Assembly (NCBI GenBank): GCA_963691815.1
Contig: OY829653.1
Coordinates: 31,227,750-31,291,749 of the forward strand
Source: Echiichthys vipera
Taxonomy: Eukaryota > Chordata > Actinopteri > Perciformes > Trachinidae
Reading direction: 5' to 3'
DNA: 64,000 nt
The position numbers and the translations under genes were made by a program. Under the pieces are notes generated by a model that saw only the letters and a list, made by a program, of their open reading frames with translations, had not been told where the DNA came from and did not search any database. This document shows, piece by piece, positions 50,996 through 62,103 of this stretch (position 1 is its first letter; every line of letters starts with the position of its first letter).

Positions 50996-51613
50996 TCAGT
51001 GGTGCAGCGTGTTGGTAGAAATCACGCACACAAAGTGGCATTTCCTGGGATTCAACTTCAGGCCCGCCAGCTGGATCCTGGAAAGAACTTTATCCAAATG
51101 AAGAAGGTGGTCTGTGAATGTATGGCTGTAAATCAGTATATCATCCAAATATACCATATAAATGTGCCATGGCAGTCCCCTCAGGATGAGCTCCATCATG
51201 CGTTGAAACGTGGCCGGAGAATTTGTCAGACCCATAGGCATAGCCCGCCACTGATACAGGCCCTGGCCGGTCGTGAAAGCCGTCTTCTCGCGATCCTCCT
51301 CAGCCACCTCTACCTGCCAGTAGCCATTCGAAAAGTCAAGGGTGCTGAACCAGGCCGAGCCAGCTAAGGCATCCAGGCCATCATCCACTCGTCATCCACT
51401 CGGGAGGGGCTGTGAGTCTTTAACTGTCACTGCATTCAGAAGACGATAATCAATGCAGAACCTCCACTGTCCCCCTTTCTTCTTCACAAGAACCACTGGA
51501 GATGCCCAGGGGCTACAACTCTCCTCCACAACTCCATCGGCCAGCAACTCAGCCGCCTGACGTTCAATTTCTGTCCGTTTCTCAGGTGATGCACAATAAG
51601 CACGCTGCTTCAC
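50996..51613 (-). pseudogene. Ty3/gypsy reverse transcriptase
   Basis: Two adjoining frames. 51,613-51,392 has SPWASPVVLVKKKGGQWRFC, then IDYRLLNAVT. 51,388-50,996 has WFSTLDFSNGYWQVEV and the catalytic VYLDDILIYSH. A short tandem duplication near 51,380-51,402 (CATCCACTCGTCATCCACTCG on the plus strand) breaks the frame between the halves, and is probably replication slippage. RT otherwise looks well preserved. Confidence 0.87.
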
Positions 51614-52287
51614 AGGGGGGTGGTCCCCAGTCCATATATGGTGTTTGATCAGTGTGCACCTGCCCGTGTTTCTGTCGCACAGGTTGAATACATCAGTGAA
51701 CCTCTGCAGTAGATCGCTAGCTCGGTCCTCTGCTCAGCTGTCACAGGAGACTCCTCCGAGGAGACAGGGCCTGCGGCAGCCGGTGGCGCAGCTGGACGAC
51801 TATCAGCAACACAAGGCGGCACTAAAATGTCTTCCTTTTCGACTGGGTAAAACTAACCCAGGTGCAGTCCCCGCTTGAGTTCAACTGCTTCCCCTGTGGG
51901 ATTGAGGATGCGGGCTGAGGTCACACCATTCCTCACACTGTTCACCATACGAGCAACCACCAGTCCTGTTGTTTCTGGAATGTTAGGCTCCAGATATCCC
52001 TCGAAGTCTGCACCAGGCTGACCAGCTCCAGCAGGAGTGAGAATGTTCACCGGCACTAGAGCCTCACTCAGCGGGGGAATGGTCATGACGTCAGCATGGG
52101 ACGCATTACAACAACGTGGGACCAATCTCTTCACCCCGAAGCAGGAGCACAAAAACATCCCATAGTTGTAACACACCCCGCCTCAGGTCCAACAATGCAT
52201 GATCTTTAGCCAGAAAGTCCAGTCCGAGCAGAACACACTGGGTGGATTATCTTAGCACATAGAAAGTGTGCTGCCAGCAGGCCTGGC

Positions 52288-52560
52288 CTAGGCGGAAGGT
52301 GATCTCACTGGTACGAAGTGTGTCCAACATTTGTCCATTAACTGCCTGAGAGTCAATATAGTTTTTTTTTTTGGGGGCCTGTTCCGCAGGGCAGGGACTG
52401 ACATACAGAAGTCTGCACTTATCAGTGACACAGACGCCCCTGAGTCTATCAACATGGGAACCTCAGAACCTTCAACCACACCCCTGACGAAAGAAGTTGG
52501 GTGACTAGTATAATCCCTATAAACGTCACCGGAGAAATAATGGCTCACGTGGCCCTCCAT
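52288..52560 (-). pseudogene. Ty3/gypsy protease
   Basis: 90 codons with VPMLIDSGASVSLISADF, the D-S-G catalytic motif of aspartic protease. A T run at 52,360-52,371 may be an indel site that shifts the frame. RT follows after a 0.7-kb linker (52,176-51,853 is part of it). Confidence 0.75.
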
Positions 52561-52620
52561 AGGAGTGGCTGGCGTTTGGGCCTCAACACCAGCTACTGGC
52601 CGTTTCCCTGATGGTCGTTG

Positions 52621-53641
52621 CTAGGCTAGGCTAGGGCTCCTACCCCCAGGCGGCTTAGATGTGGAAGGCACCCCAGCCGGATCTGAACGATAGCGTGGGA
52701 ACTGCCCAGGGTCGGGGGAGCCGCCACGGTGTTCCTCCCGAGAGCCCCTCAACTGGCAGCCCCACTCACCACAGGTACTGCTACAGCGTCCTCCTGAGGG
52801 CGAACGAAGCCTTCGCCCCCTCATGTCAGTATTACACGGTCGCAGTCTCTGATTTTCCTCATAAAGTCCCTTCATTTCCAATCTCATGTAGTGCATGTCC
52901 TCAGTTAGCTTCTCAACAGCTCTCTGGAGACCCTCAGACACCGACACAGACTGTACAGATGGGGACCCACCACAGCAGGCAGCAGCAGCAGCAGTACTCA
53001 CACAGTCTCCCTGTAGGGCCACTCTGGCGTTTTCACATCGCCTCGCCACGCGCAAAGCCTCCTCCAGTTTCAGTGGCGCCCAGCTCCAGACACTTGGCTT
53101 TTGACGCGGGGTCAAGGCCAGCCAGGAAGCACCGAAACTTCTCCTCCCTCTGTGCAACATCACCATAATCAGGAAATGCCTCGGTGACCAGCTGGCTCAC
53201 ATCGGCAACGTACACCTCCAGGCTCCCTCCAGAAGCACGCACACAGGCCGACGGGCTGGCTCTGAAGCGGTCCATTAACTGTCTTTGTCCGAATGCTGCT
53301 CCCAGTCTCTCTTTAATTGCTGCATAACTCGACTTGGTTGCATCAGGAAGGCTGTCCCACAGCAGAAACGCGGATTTGCTGAGACGAATAGGAAGAATCC
53401 TCACCAGCTCCTCCGTACAGTTGCGGCCGCTCCCCGCCGTGGCGCCGACGGCCACCTCCAACTGCCTTGCCCAGCTGAGGAAACTCTGGCTCCCGCCACC
53501 GGTAAAAGGAGCAGGCAGGTTGATTTTAACATCTCCGCCTGGCGAGTATCTGCCCGGCATGCTCGAACCGGGTTTAAAAGGGTCCCCGTCTGCACGCCAC
53601 ATGTCGACACTGTAGCGCACCGTCTTCAAAGCACTGCGCAA
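52621..53641 (-). pseudogene. Ty3/gypsy gag (two frames)
   Basis: 53,641-53,033 has KINLPAPFTGGGSQSFLSWA, ATKSSYAAIKERLGAAFGQ and AFPDYGDVAQREEKFRCFLA, a Ty3-type capsid. 53,166-52,621 continues in another frame with a predicted coiled coil (VEKLTEDMHYMRLEMKGLYE) and a Cys-containing CSSTCGEWGCQLRGSREEH that may be a decayed zinc knuckle. The frame break lies near 53,090. Confidence 0.78.
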
Positions 53642-53745
53642 GGTTGGCCAGCTAGCTATACTGGGGCAGCTAAGCTAATAAACACGGACAGGCAACAGAC
53701 GAAACGCACCAATAAACACAAACAGCGGTCTACAGAGAAGAAGAA

Positions 53746-53762
53746 GAACACCGCTGCCACCA
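53746..53762 (-). other. Ty3/gypsy primer-binding site
   Basis: After the LTR end GCTACA and one base, the minus strand reads TGGTGGCAGCGGTGTTC, starting with the expected TGG. The tRNA is not identified. Confidence 0.55.
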
Positions 53763-53763
53763 A

Positions 53764-53989
53764 TGTAGCTGAGCGTTAGGGGTTCGCCTATACTGTAGTG
53801 ATGTAACAAAACAATAAACGAGGCAGGAGACGGGATAGCGTGTCCAGCAATGCAACTCTGCTCCACTTTATTTCTCAGACTGAGAGACACACAACACCAG
53901 CGGTAAAACCCCGCTAATACTTCCGCCGTACACCAACTGAGAGGGACACACCTCCTTTCCACACATAAACAGAGAAACAGACTGATACA
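53764..53989 (-). repeat. Ty3/gypsy 5' LTR
   Basis: 226 bp with TG...CA ends (minus strand TGTATCAGTCTG to CGCTCAGCTACA). On the minus strand AATAAA occurs near 53,874-53,869. There is no matching second LTR in the window. Confidence 0.7.
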
Positions 53990-55190
53990 TAAGTAAAGTA
54001 AAGTCAAAAGTTCAGATTAAACTAAATGACTAAAGAGGAGGGAGTTTGCTAACATTAGTAAAGTAAAGTAAAAAGATTAGATTAAACTAAATGACTATAG
54101 AGGAGAGAGTTAGCTAACGTTAGTAAAGTAAAGTCAAAGGTTCAGATTAAACTAAATGACTAAAGAGGAGGGAGTTAGCTAACATTAGTAAAGTAAAGTC
54201 CAAAGTTCAGATTAAACTAAATGACTAAAGAGGAGGGAGTTAGCTAACATTAGTAAAGTAAAAAGTTCAGATTAAACTAAATGACTAAAGGAGGGAGTTA
54301 GCTAACGTTAGTAAAGTCAAAAACTCAGATTAAACTAAATGACTAAAGAGGAGGGAGTTAGCTAATGTTAGTAAACTAAAAAGTTCAGATTAAACTAAAT
54401 GACTAAAGAGGAGGGAGTTAGCCAACGTTAGTAAAGAAAAGTCAAAAGATCAGATTAAACTAAATGACTAAAGAGGAGGGAGTTAGCTAACATTAGTAAA
54501 GTAAAAAGTTCAGATTAAACTAAATGACTAAAGAGGAGGGAGTTAGCTAATGTTAGTAAAGTAAAAGGTTCAGATTAAACTAAATGACTAAAGAGGAGGG
54601 AGTTAGCTAACATTAGAAAAGTAAAGTCAAAAGTTCAGATTAAACTAAATGACTAAAGAGGAGGGAGTTAGTTAATGTTAGTAAAGAAAAGTCAAAAGAT
54701 CAGATTAAACTAAATGACTAAAGGAGGGAGTTAGCTAACATTAGTAAAGTAAAAAGTTCAGATTAAACTAAATGACTAAAGAGGAGGGAGTTAGCTAACG
54801 TCAGTAAAGTCAAAAACTCAGATTAAACTAAATGACTAAAGAGGAGGGAGTTAGCTAATGTTAGTAAACTAAAAAGTTCAGATTAAACTAAATGACTAAA
54901 GAGGAGGGAGTTAGCCAACGTTAGTAAAGTAAAGTCAAAAGTTCAGATTAAACTAAATGACTAAAGAGGAGGGAGTTAGCTAACATTAGTAAAGTAAAGT
55001 CAAAAGTTCAGATTAAACTAAATGACTAAAGAGGAGGGAGTTAGCTAACGTTAGTAAAGTAAAGTCAAAAGTTCAGATTAAACTAAATGACTAAAGAGGA
55101 GGGTGTTAGCTAACATTAGTAAAGTCAAAAGTTCAGATTAAACTAAATGACTAAAGAGGAGCTAGTAAGCTAACGTTAGCAAAATCCAAC
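53990..55190 (+). repeat. Minisatellite, ~63-66 bp unit, array 2
   Basis: About 19 copies of the same unit as array 1, in the same orientation and more homogeneous than there. It begins exactly where the Ty3 LTR ends and finishes at a diverged last copy (GAGCTAGTAAGCTAACGTTA). No hAT termini were found around it. Confidence 0.95.
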
Positions 55191-55966
55191 TTTTACTTTT
55201 ACAGTAGTATAAAGTGCCTTATAAAAAATAAAAGCAAAACAAAAAAAACATGAACAACAAAGAAACACATAAAAACCAAAACCTCCCAGCCCCACACGCA
55301 CACACACACGCACGCACGAACGCGCTAAGGAGACATGGCTAGGCACCGAGATGTGAGGTGAGGAAGAATCTACCTTTGGGGGCCCCGCACACCGAGAGGA
55401 ATCACGGTCCATGACTGCAGTGGGTGCCTCCACAGGGACCCCTTTTAGCCCAGGCAGACAGGAGGCTCCACACCACCTTGTAGAGCTCTCATAGCCCATC
55501 ATGATAACACACACATCCATGTCCTGACTGCATCTCACCTAAACATTTTTTAAGATTTAAGTCCATAAGACAGCCAGTTAAGATTTGAGTTAGGCCAATC
55601 AAATATGTACTTGAACACTAAGTGGACTAGAGTGTTGAGATTTGCTGACTGTCCAAACTCCCAAACCCTATTATCAGTTAATACTACTGTATATAAAAAT
55701 TGTATAACGATCTTAAAAAGCCATGACCTATTTTTCACCTCTATATTATTCAAATACTTATTTTGGTGGATAGCCATTGTGGGCATCGACCATGTTAGAC
55801 CAGTTTCAAATAGGGTTGCCAATCATGACTTTTGTTCTATCGCTTAATCAGTCCACTCTTTTATCGTGTATGCCATTGTATAATGCACCACACAACAAGG
55901 GTTTACACATTGAAATGCAAAACTATAGGTGCTAAAACGGCTACATAATAAAAATAAACAGACTAA
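55191..55966. other. Intergenic, no gene seen
   Basis: Contains a short CA/CG-rich tract at 55,290-55,325. No coding exon or transposon end recognised. It ends at TAA, the target duplication of the next MITE. Confidence 0.4.
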
Positions 55967-56519
55967 GGACGCACTCACCCTGTCCATCCGTTCCGTGCCC
56001 CGTGCTTTAGGGTTCTTGTCCCCCCTCCCTCTCCCCCCGCGTACCAGGCCCGTTCGTACTCACACATCACGCCGTAACACGTCACACACATTAATTGACA
56101 TCATCGCGATGCGTTGCCTTGCCTTGTTTACAAAAACGCGCGGCCTTTTGGCCACGTAATGGAAAGCAGCGCAGAAAATATGGTAACTTTTTTGGCTTCA
56201 TCTGGCCAAATCTGCAGTAAACACTCAACCGCCGCATCACACCAACGTGAACCTTTCACCGCCATTGTTTTAAATGTCCGCGCATGGTCCGTCCTTTTTT
56301 CTATGTCGGAACAGGCGTCAGAACCGCCATAGGCCTCGTGCACGTGCGCACGCTCGTGCTCGTACATGTGCAAACGTGCTTTACAAAAGCCCACCTCTCC
56401 CAAACGGGCCGCGGCCAGCAAGCGTTCCGGTACGGTTGCACTCACACTGGTCAAACGAACTAGACTTTAGTCGTGAAACGTGCTTGGGCGCGGTACGGAT
56501 AGACAGTGGGAGTGCGCCC
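55967..56519 (-). mobile_element. Harbinger-type MITE, copy E
   Basis: 553 bp with GGACGCACTCACCCTGTCC and GGACAGACAG... termini in slightly diverged form (right end CAGTGGGAGTGCGCCC), flanked by TAA on both sides. The Myb-like frame starts but diverges after QIWPDE, and the internal 56,110-56,200 differs from other copies, so it is a separate subfamily. Confidence 0.85.
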
Positions 56520-57314
56520 TAAAACAATAAAAAGAGGGCTTATAATTTAGTTCTTGGTGAAGCAAATCTAACCCACTCCACCACCACCAAACTCCCTTCT
56601 CAGATGCAACATTGTAAAGTTTCTTCTCTCTGAAGTTTCTTTAAATATTTTAATTATTTACCAGTTGCTTTTTTCACATTAAAGTCACATGAACTTCACA
56701 TCAGCATACAGTAAATTAGATTCACTGCACAGGACTTACTTTAAGAAGAAAAGTCACTTTTAAAGCTGTTACTGCCATCATTAACTTCTTCCAAAACAGT
56801 CCGCCTGTAATCGTGTCATTCACTACCGGGCCTTTCAACTAGTACGGACAATGGTCACTTCATCTGCCTCTCTTCCTTTGACAAAAGGAAGAAACCTCAG
56901 GAAAAGTAACAGAGGAGGGATACCTTTTCTAGTTTGGACATAATTGCAATTGGTGAAGATATGTATGGAATAAGTAAGAGTAGCACTATTGCATTCACAG
57001 CCACATTTCATTAAAGGTGCCCTGTGAAGTGGCTAAAATGCTTTGTGTGCCCTCTTAACATTCATGGGCCTGTCTCTCCACCTGTCTCTCCTCTGCTCTG
57101 TGTGTGCAGAGCAATGTCCACACGGAGCACAGTGACTTCTGGCATCCATGCAGCAACAGCCCCATGCCCATGTATTTCATGAATGTTGAGTGCAAACAAA
57201 GCATTTTGGCCACTTCACAGGTCACCTATTGCATTTCTGCCCATACTGGAAAAAGGATCCCTCCACGTTATTACAGTACTTTTGATCTGTATATACATTA
57301 GCATTGTAATTTTG

Positions 57315-57345
<31 letters not shown>

Positions 57346-58279
57346 ACCCAGGTCCCATGTAGTTAAAATAAAACTAGAGTGGTTAATACTATGAGACTGG
57401 GCCTGGGCTCGTTGTAGGAAAATACAACTTTTTTTATGTTAATTTTAGAATGTGTACCTTTAATAATGTTTATTACTTCACTAATAATGACCACCACAAC
57501 TACATTTTAAATGCAAAAATAGTCCTTGAACAGGTATTTATTTACAGAAGATGAAATAAGAGTGAATGCTTTTTAGGAAAGATATATATAAAATAAAAAA
57601 AACAGAATTATCCACAACAACAACACAAAACCTCAAAATTTGTACCTGCTGGCCCACACACTCATATGACACACTTTAAATGAGTTAAACCCGTTGCAGG
57701 CCTGTTTACTGAAGCTTGTGTGCGGTGGGGCCTAAAAACTGAAATGGCCGCTTCACTCAAAGCTGAGCACAAAAATAAAAGCACGTGCATGTGTATGTTA
57801 CTACTCACGATTTCAGAGTTTCAGTTAGTAGGGGTAGAAGGGGAATGGGGGATGAAAGTCTCACGGTGATAATGGCAATGGCGGTGATGATCCAAACACA
57901 CACTCGCGGGCAATGGCGTAGCGAAGGAAAAACACGCAGCAGCAGCAGGACTCGGCACGACACAGCCGAACGCAGAAACAGGGCAGAAGAACACACACAC
58001 AGCACAGCACAGCAGGGCCATCGGCTGGAAACCCGTCTCTCTCTCCAACGTCCGTGTCCTTGAAGCATATTATCTGGATTGAGCCACAATATCAAAAGCT
58101 ATTTCATGGCGAATTAGCATTAGCTTAGCGTCAGAAATATCACGATGCAAAAGCTACGATATGCAGACACATTAGCACTGAATGCTACCGCTAGCTAGCA
58201 TGTCGCTAACCTCGTTACACATTCAGTCTCGGTTCACTATAACACTTAGATATAGCACAAAATACAGGCATACACATTA
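56520..58279. other. Intergenic, low-complexity patches
   Basis: Includes (TA)n at 57,314-57,342 and a fish-type dispersed repeat near 57,010-57,260 (AAAGGTGCCCTGTGAAGTGG). Short frames at 57,785-58,095 lie on both strands in a GC-rich, CAG/CAC-rich stretch and carry no domain. No exon is identified. Confidence 0.4.
57314..57342. repeat. (TA)n microsatellite
   Basis: About 14 TA dinucleotides. Confidence 0.93.
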
Positions 58280-58500
58280 TATTCACCTCTTGCAGGTCAC
58301 ACAGAAGTTTATATCAGGACCACGAGTAGTCGACCTCCACGATAAAACTTAATGCTTCCCACAACACGATGCCTCCTCTCTTTAGCTCTCTGGTCAATAG
58401 GTTCTGGTCCTTTTTTCGCGCGCGCTCCGACTTCCCACATTAACCTGCGGCACTAGTCCCGCCCCTTACACGGTGACTTTTCTCTGATTGTCTCGTGAGT
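58280..58500 (-). promoter_or_regulatory. CpG-rich promoter-like segment
   Basis: Contains CGCGCGCGCTCCGACTTCCC and CCCGCCCC (a GC box) in otherwise AT-rich DNA. On the minus strand AGAG/GTGAATA near 58,296-58,285 could be a first-exon splice donor. This arrangement resembles a TATA-less housekeeping promoter with transcription to the left, but no downstream coding exon was found. Confidence 0.3.
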
Positions 58501-60730
58501 TTTAACCACCAAAGGTAAAACAGGAATGAAATGATTGACAGGTAACAGGTTAGGTTACAAATAAACACGGCTTCTTCCTCTCTCTTTTTATCTCGGATCA
58601 CAGATATTTTACAGATTTACTGAACTTAAAGACCTTTATATGAATATATCTTTTAACTGTAAATAGTCTTATTTATTAAACTGTACATATTATATTTATG
58701 CTTTTAACCAGAACACATTTTAGTGAGAAAGTGAGTTTCTGTCTCTACTTCTCCTGTATCACAGTGGACACAAATTCCTCTTCCTAGCCATTCTCTTTTA
58801 TAGCGACTGGATTCAATGGCAAGTTTCTGGTCTGTATTTTGTGAGGGTTTGTTTTTTTCGGAGGTGTTTTATTTGGGTTAAATATTGGGTCAATTGAGAT
58901 CCTCTGTCCAGTAAATTATAACACTTTAATTTATCTATTGTTTGAGTTTCTGTTTTCCACTGTTTGCAATATTTTTGTTTATCATCTTTGTCGACTTGTT
59001 TTGTCTGTGAGTATGGAATTATTTTTTCTCTCTCTCCCCCACACATACATACATACATACATACATACATACATACATACATACATAGGCTCACTCACAA
59101 TCATACATGTACACAAATGCCCAGCCACCTATTACTGGTTGTACTGTACTTATCCAGCTGTCCATCTTTGGCATTGAAGCCTCTCCCTATATGATAAACC
59201 CATGTAATATTGGTGCCTCAAATGCTGGCTTTGATTTTCATTCATTCATTATTTTTTACGTAACTGGTGCATGAGCATATATGAATGTCTCAAATTCTCA
59301 AATCAAAACAATTAAATTCATTCAGTTATATCAGCAAATTGCTCACACTAAGCATTGTTCAAAGACATGTTACAGTCAAATTGCACTGCGTATGGAAAGA
59401 ATTCAAAATGTGTCAGTCTCTGCTCCATACAGTTAGCGACAGGCCAGTTTGCTTGTAAACACACATTTTCAGGGCTAAGACAGTTGTCTGACTACCTTGG
59501 CAGCAACCTCACTGCTAAACTGGCTTGGATGGGTGTAATCAATCACAGAGTCATATTGTTGGGTTCATGCAGGCCATTTCAGCACTGTAGCGGATACTGT
59601 GTAGATATGAAAAAGTGGTTAAAGACAGAATATGATCAGCCTGTTCTCATTCCCAGTGTGACAAATACCATTTTGCCACAACCTTCAGCATTGGGCATCA
59701 ACACATCAGGCTTTCAGCTGTAACTACTGGACACTCAGAGTGTGTGCTCAAAGATTAAGAGCACCAAATTCCGTGTATGGAGGGAGGATACCCAAACACC
59801 AGACTTTCACCCAAGAGTCCATGGTTTGTGTCCCAGGTATGTCCCGTGTATTGCTGTATGGTTTAGCTACCAAGTATTAGCATTTAGCTCTTTGTAGTAA
59901 CATTAAACTGGATGAAATATCATATCAATATATGAAGTCTCTACGGGATTAATGTTACCGTGTTGAAAAAATAGCATGCAGTTAATGCAAAAATAATGCT
60001 GTTTGGCGGAAAAAAATGGTTTATTACTTTTACTGACATTGTGATTTACAATCATAAAAATGTCGGTGGTGTTTCCTGTTTTCCGGTTCACTTTCTGATA
60101 GAGTCCCTGCAGGCTCAATTCTCCTGTGTGCGAGTTGCTATTAATAATAATAATAATAATACAAATGTGTATAGCACCTTTCAAGTAACTCAAAGACGCT
60201 TTAAAGAACAAAACAACAAACAAAACAAACAAACACACAAAAATTAACAAAAACAAACAAAAAAAAACATTTGTGCACTGTTGATGGGTGGGGGAGCTAG
60301 TGGTAGGCAGAGAAGAAGAGATACTGTATTGTCCCGAATATAAGACGACAAAGTTTATAAGACGACCCTCCTTTTCGGAAAAAGACATCTTGAAGACCAG
60401 AAGTATTTTCTCTCAATCCAATGATTTCAAACCCACCGTTCCAATGACCCAAACAAAATGAGTCTTTCTCCTCAAACCAGAAATGGTCATCTTCAGGAAC
60501 CAATGAAACACACAGCATGATCAGTCAGTTTCAAAATAACGTTGGTCAAAGAAAACAAAACCAAGTGATACATGCTGCATCTAATGGACCAGCTACTTAA
60601 AGCTCTGACAACAGCTGTTTGACTCTCATAACTCCTCCTCAGTTGTCGGCTAATTTGGTCGATTTTTGAGCCACTTTTTTCAGGGCGACCCCTGTGTCTC
60701 CATGTATGAGGCCCCTGTTGTGGCAAGCTC
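58501..60730. other. Intergenic with simple repeats
   Basis: No gene recognised. It contains (CATA)n at 59,044-59,088 and (TAA)n at 60,139-60,162, the latter followed by GTATAGCACCTTTCAAG...CGCTTTAAAG, a fish retroposon tail. The frame 59,355-59,723 (122 codons) has no domain. Confidence 0.4.
59044..59088. repeat. (CATA)n microsatellite
   Basis: About 11 tandem CATA units. Confidence 0.95.
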
Positions 60731-60807
60731 GATTTCAGTCATTTAGTTTAATCTGAACTTTTGACTTTGCTTTAATGTTAGCTAACTCCCTCCTCTTTAG
60801 TCATTTA

Positions 60808-61440
60808 GGGCGCACTCACACTGTCTGTCCATAACGTGCCCCGTGCTTTAGGGTACTTGTCCCCTCCTCCCTCTCCCCCCGCTGGCCAGGCCCGTTTGTA
60901 CTCACACTGCCTGGGCCTTGCACGAATGCTTCTTGCCTGTCCATACGTCATCACGCCGTGACACGTCACACGCATTGATAGACGTCATCACGATGCGTCG
61001 CTTTGTTTACAAATCTTTCCATAGATCTTAGAGTTTTTGTGCGTCTTGTCGACTGTTTTTGAATATTTTCATCTGACCAAATCTGCAGTAAACACTCCAC
61101 CTCCGCATCACACCAATGTGAACCTTTTGCTGCCATTTGTTATAAATGTCTGCGCATGGTCCGTCTTTTTTTTTTCTTTTTTTTGCTATGTCCGAATAGC
61201 TGACACAAAATGACGTCAGAGCCGCCATAGGCCTCGTGCTCGTGCTCGTACACGTGTGCACGCTCGTGCTCGTACATGTGTAAATGCGCTTACAAAAGCC
61301 CACCTCTCCCAAACGGTCCGTGGATGGCAAGCTGGCCGCAGCTAGGTGCGGTTCGGTTGCACTCACACTGGTCAAACAAACTAGACTTTACCCGTGGAAC
61401 CTGTTTGGACACTGTACGGATGGACAGTGTGAGTGCGCCC
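60808..61440 (-). mobile_element. Harbinger-type MITE, copy F
   Basis: 633 bp, termini GGGCGCACTCACACTGTC and GGACAGTGTGAGTGCGCCC, flanked by TTA on both sides. It is inserted into a minisatellite unit, so the empty site (TCATTTAGTTTAAT) can be read from neighbouring copies; this proves a 3-bp TTA target duplication. The Myb-like frame carries the same one-base loss as copy D. Confidence 0.94.
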
Positions 61441-61511
61441 TTAGTTTAATCGAAACTTTTGACTTCACTAACGTTAGCTAGCTCCCTCCTCTTTAGTCAT
61501 TTAGTTTTAAT

Positions 61512-61590
61512 GACTCGTGCTTCAAGTGTAATTTATTTTTTTTTTTTCATATGTTTGAAATAAAGCATTTATTCATTCATTCATTCATTC
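61512..61590 (+). repeat. Short retroposon tail with (ATTC)n
   Basis: GTTTGAAATAAAGCATTTATTC followed by repeated ATTC interrupts the minisatellite unit. It looks like the extreme 3' end of a CR1/L2-type LINE, inserted after the array formed. Confidence 0.6.
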
Positions 61591-61900
61591 AATCTGAACT
61601 TTTGACTTTTCTTTACTAACATTAGCTAACTCCCTCCTCTTTAGTCATTTAGTTTAATCTGAACTTTTGACTTTACTTTACTAACGTTAGCTAACTCCCT
61701 CCTCTTTAGTCATTTAGTTTAATCTGAACTTTTGACTTTACTTTACTAACGTTAGCTAACTCCCTCCTCTTTAGTCATTTAGTTTAATCTGAACTTTTGA
61801 CTTTACTTTACTAACGTTAGCTAACTCCCTCCTCTTTAGTCATTTAGTTTAATCTGAACTTTTGACTTTACTAACGTTAGCTAACTCCCTCCTCTTTCAG

Positions 61901-62103
61901 TGTATTTTCCTGCTTTAGCTCCGTTCGTTCTTCTTCTTCCTGGTGTTTTCAGTTAGACTCTCCGTTTCTTTCCATGGTTTCTCACACTGGTTTCACTGCA
62001 AACTGCGCACAGCCAATGGGCGTATGAAACATCATCACGTAGCATTACGGCACAGTGTTTATGGGAAATGTAGGAAGTACCGCAACAGGGATAAATGGTT
62101 ACT
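61901..62103 (-). repeat. hAT-carrier flank block, inverted copy
   Basis: On the minus strand this matches 25,620-25,800, including GTACTTCCTACATT, the CCCATTGGCTGTGCGCAGTT stretch, ACCAGTGTGAGAAACCATGG and the start of the minisatellite. Similarity stops near 62,103, so the carrier's terminal 130 bp and inverted repeat are missing here. Confidence 0.88.

Larger units (their letters stand above)
49640..53989 (-). mobile_element. Ty3/gypsy retrotransposon, 3'-truncated
   Basis: 4.35 kb on the minus strand in the order LTR (53,764-53,989), primer site, gag, protease, RT, RNase H, integrase. The domain order (RNase H before integrase) is that of Ty3/Metaviridae. Frames are broken between gag halves, at protease and within RT. 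The 3' LTR is missing. Its LTR directly abuts minisatellite array 2. Confidence 0.88.
60731..61900 (-). repeat. Minisatellite, array 3, inverted and interrupted
   Basis: Copies of the same unit as arrays 1 and 2 in reverse orientation (ATCTGAACTTTTGACTTTAC...). It is interrupted by MITE copy F (60,808-61,440) and by a short LINE-type tail (61,512-61,590). On its right it is followed by the same non-repetitive block that precedes array 1, now inverted. Confidence 0.93.

Noticed and set aside
57805..58095. Overlapping frames on both strands near the CpG-rich segment as first coding exons
   Set aside because: Cys/Leu-rich frames come from CAG/CAC-rich sequence on both strands; no protein family is recognised.
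59355..59723. 122-codon frame as a host gene
   Set aside because: No domain, no splice or promoter context and average codon composition; treated as chance.
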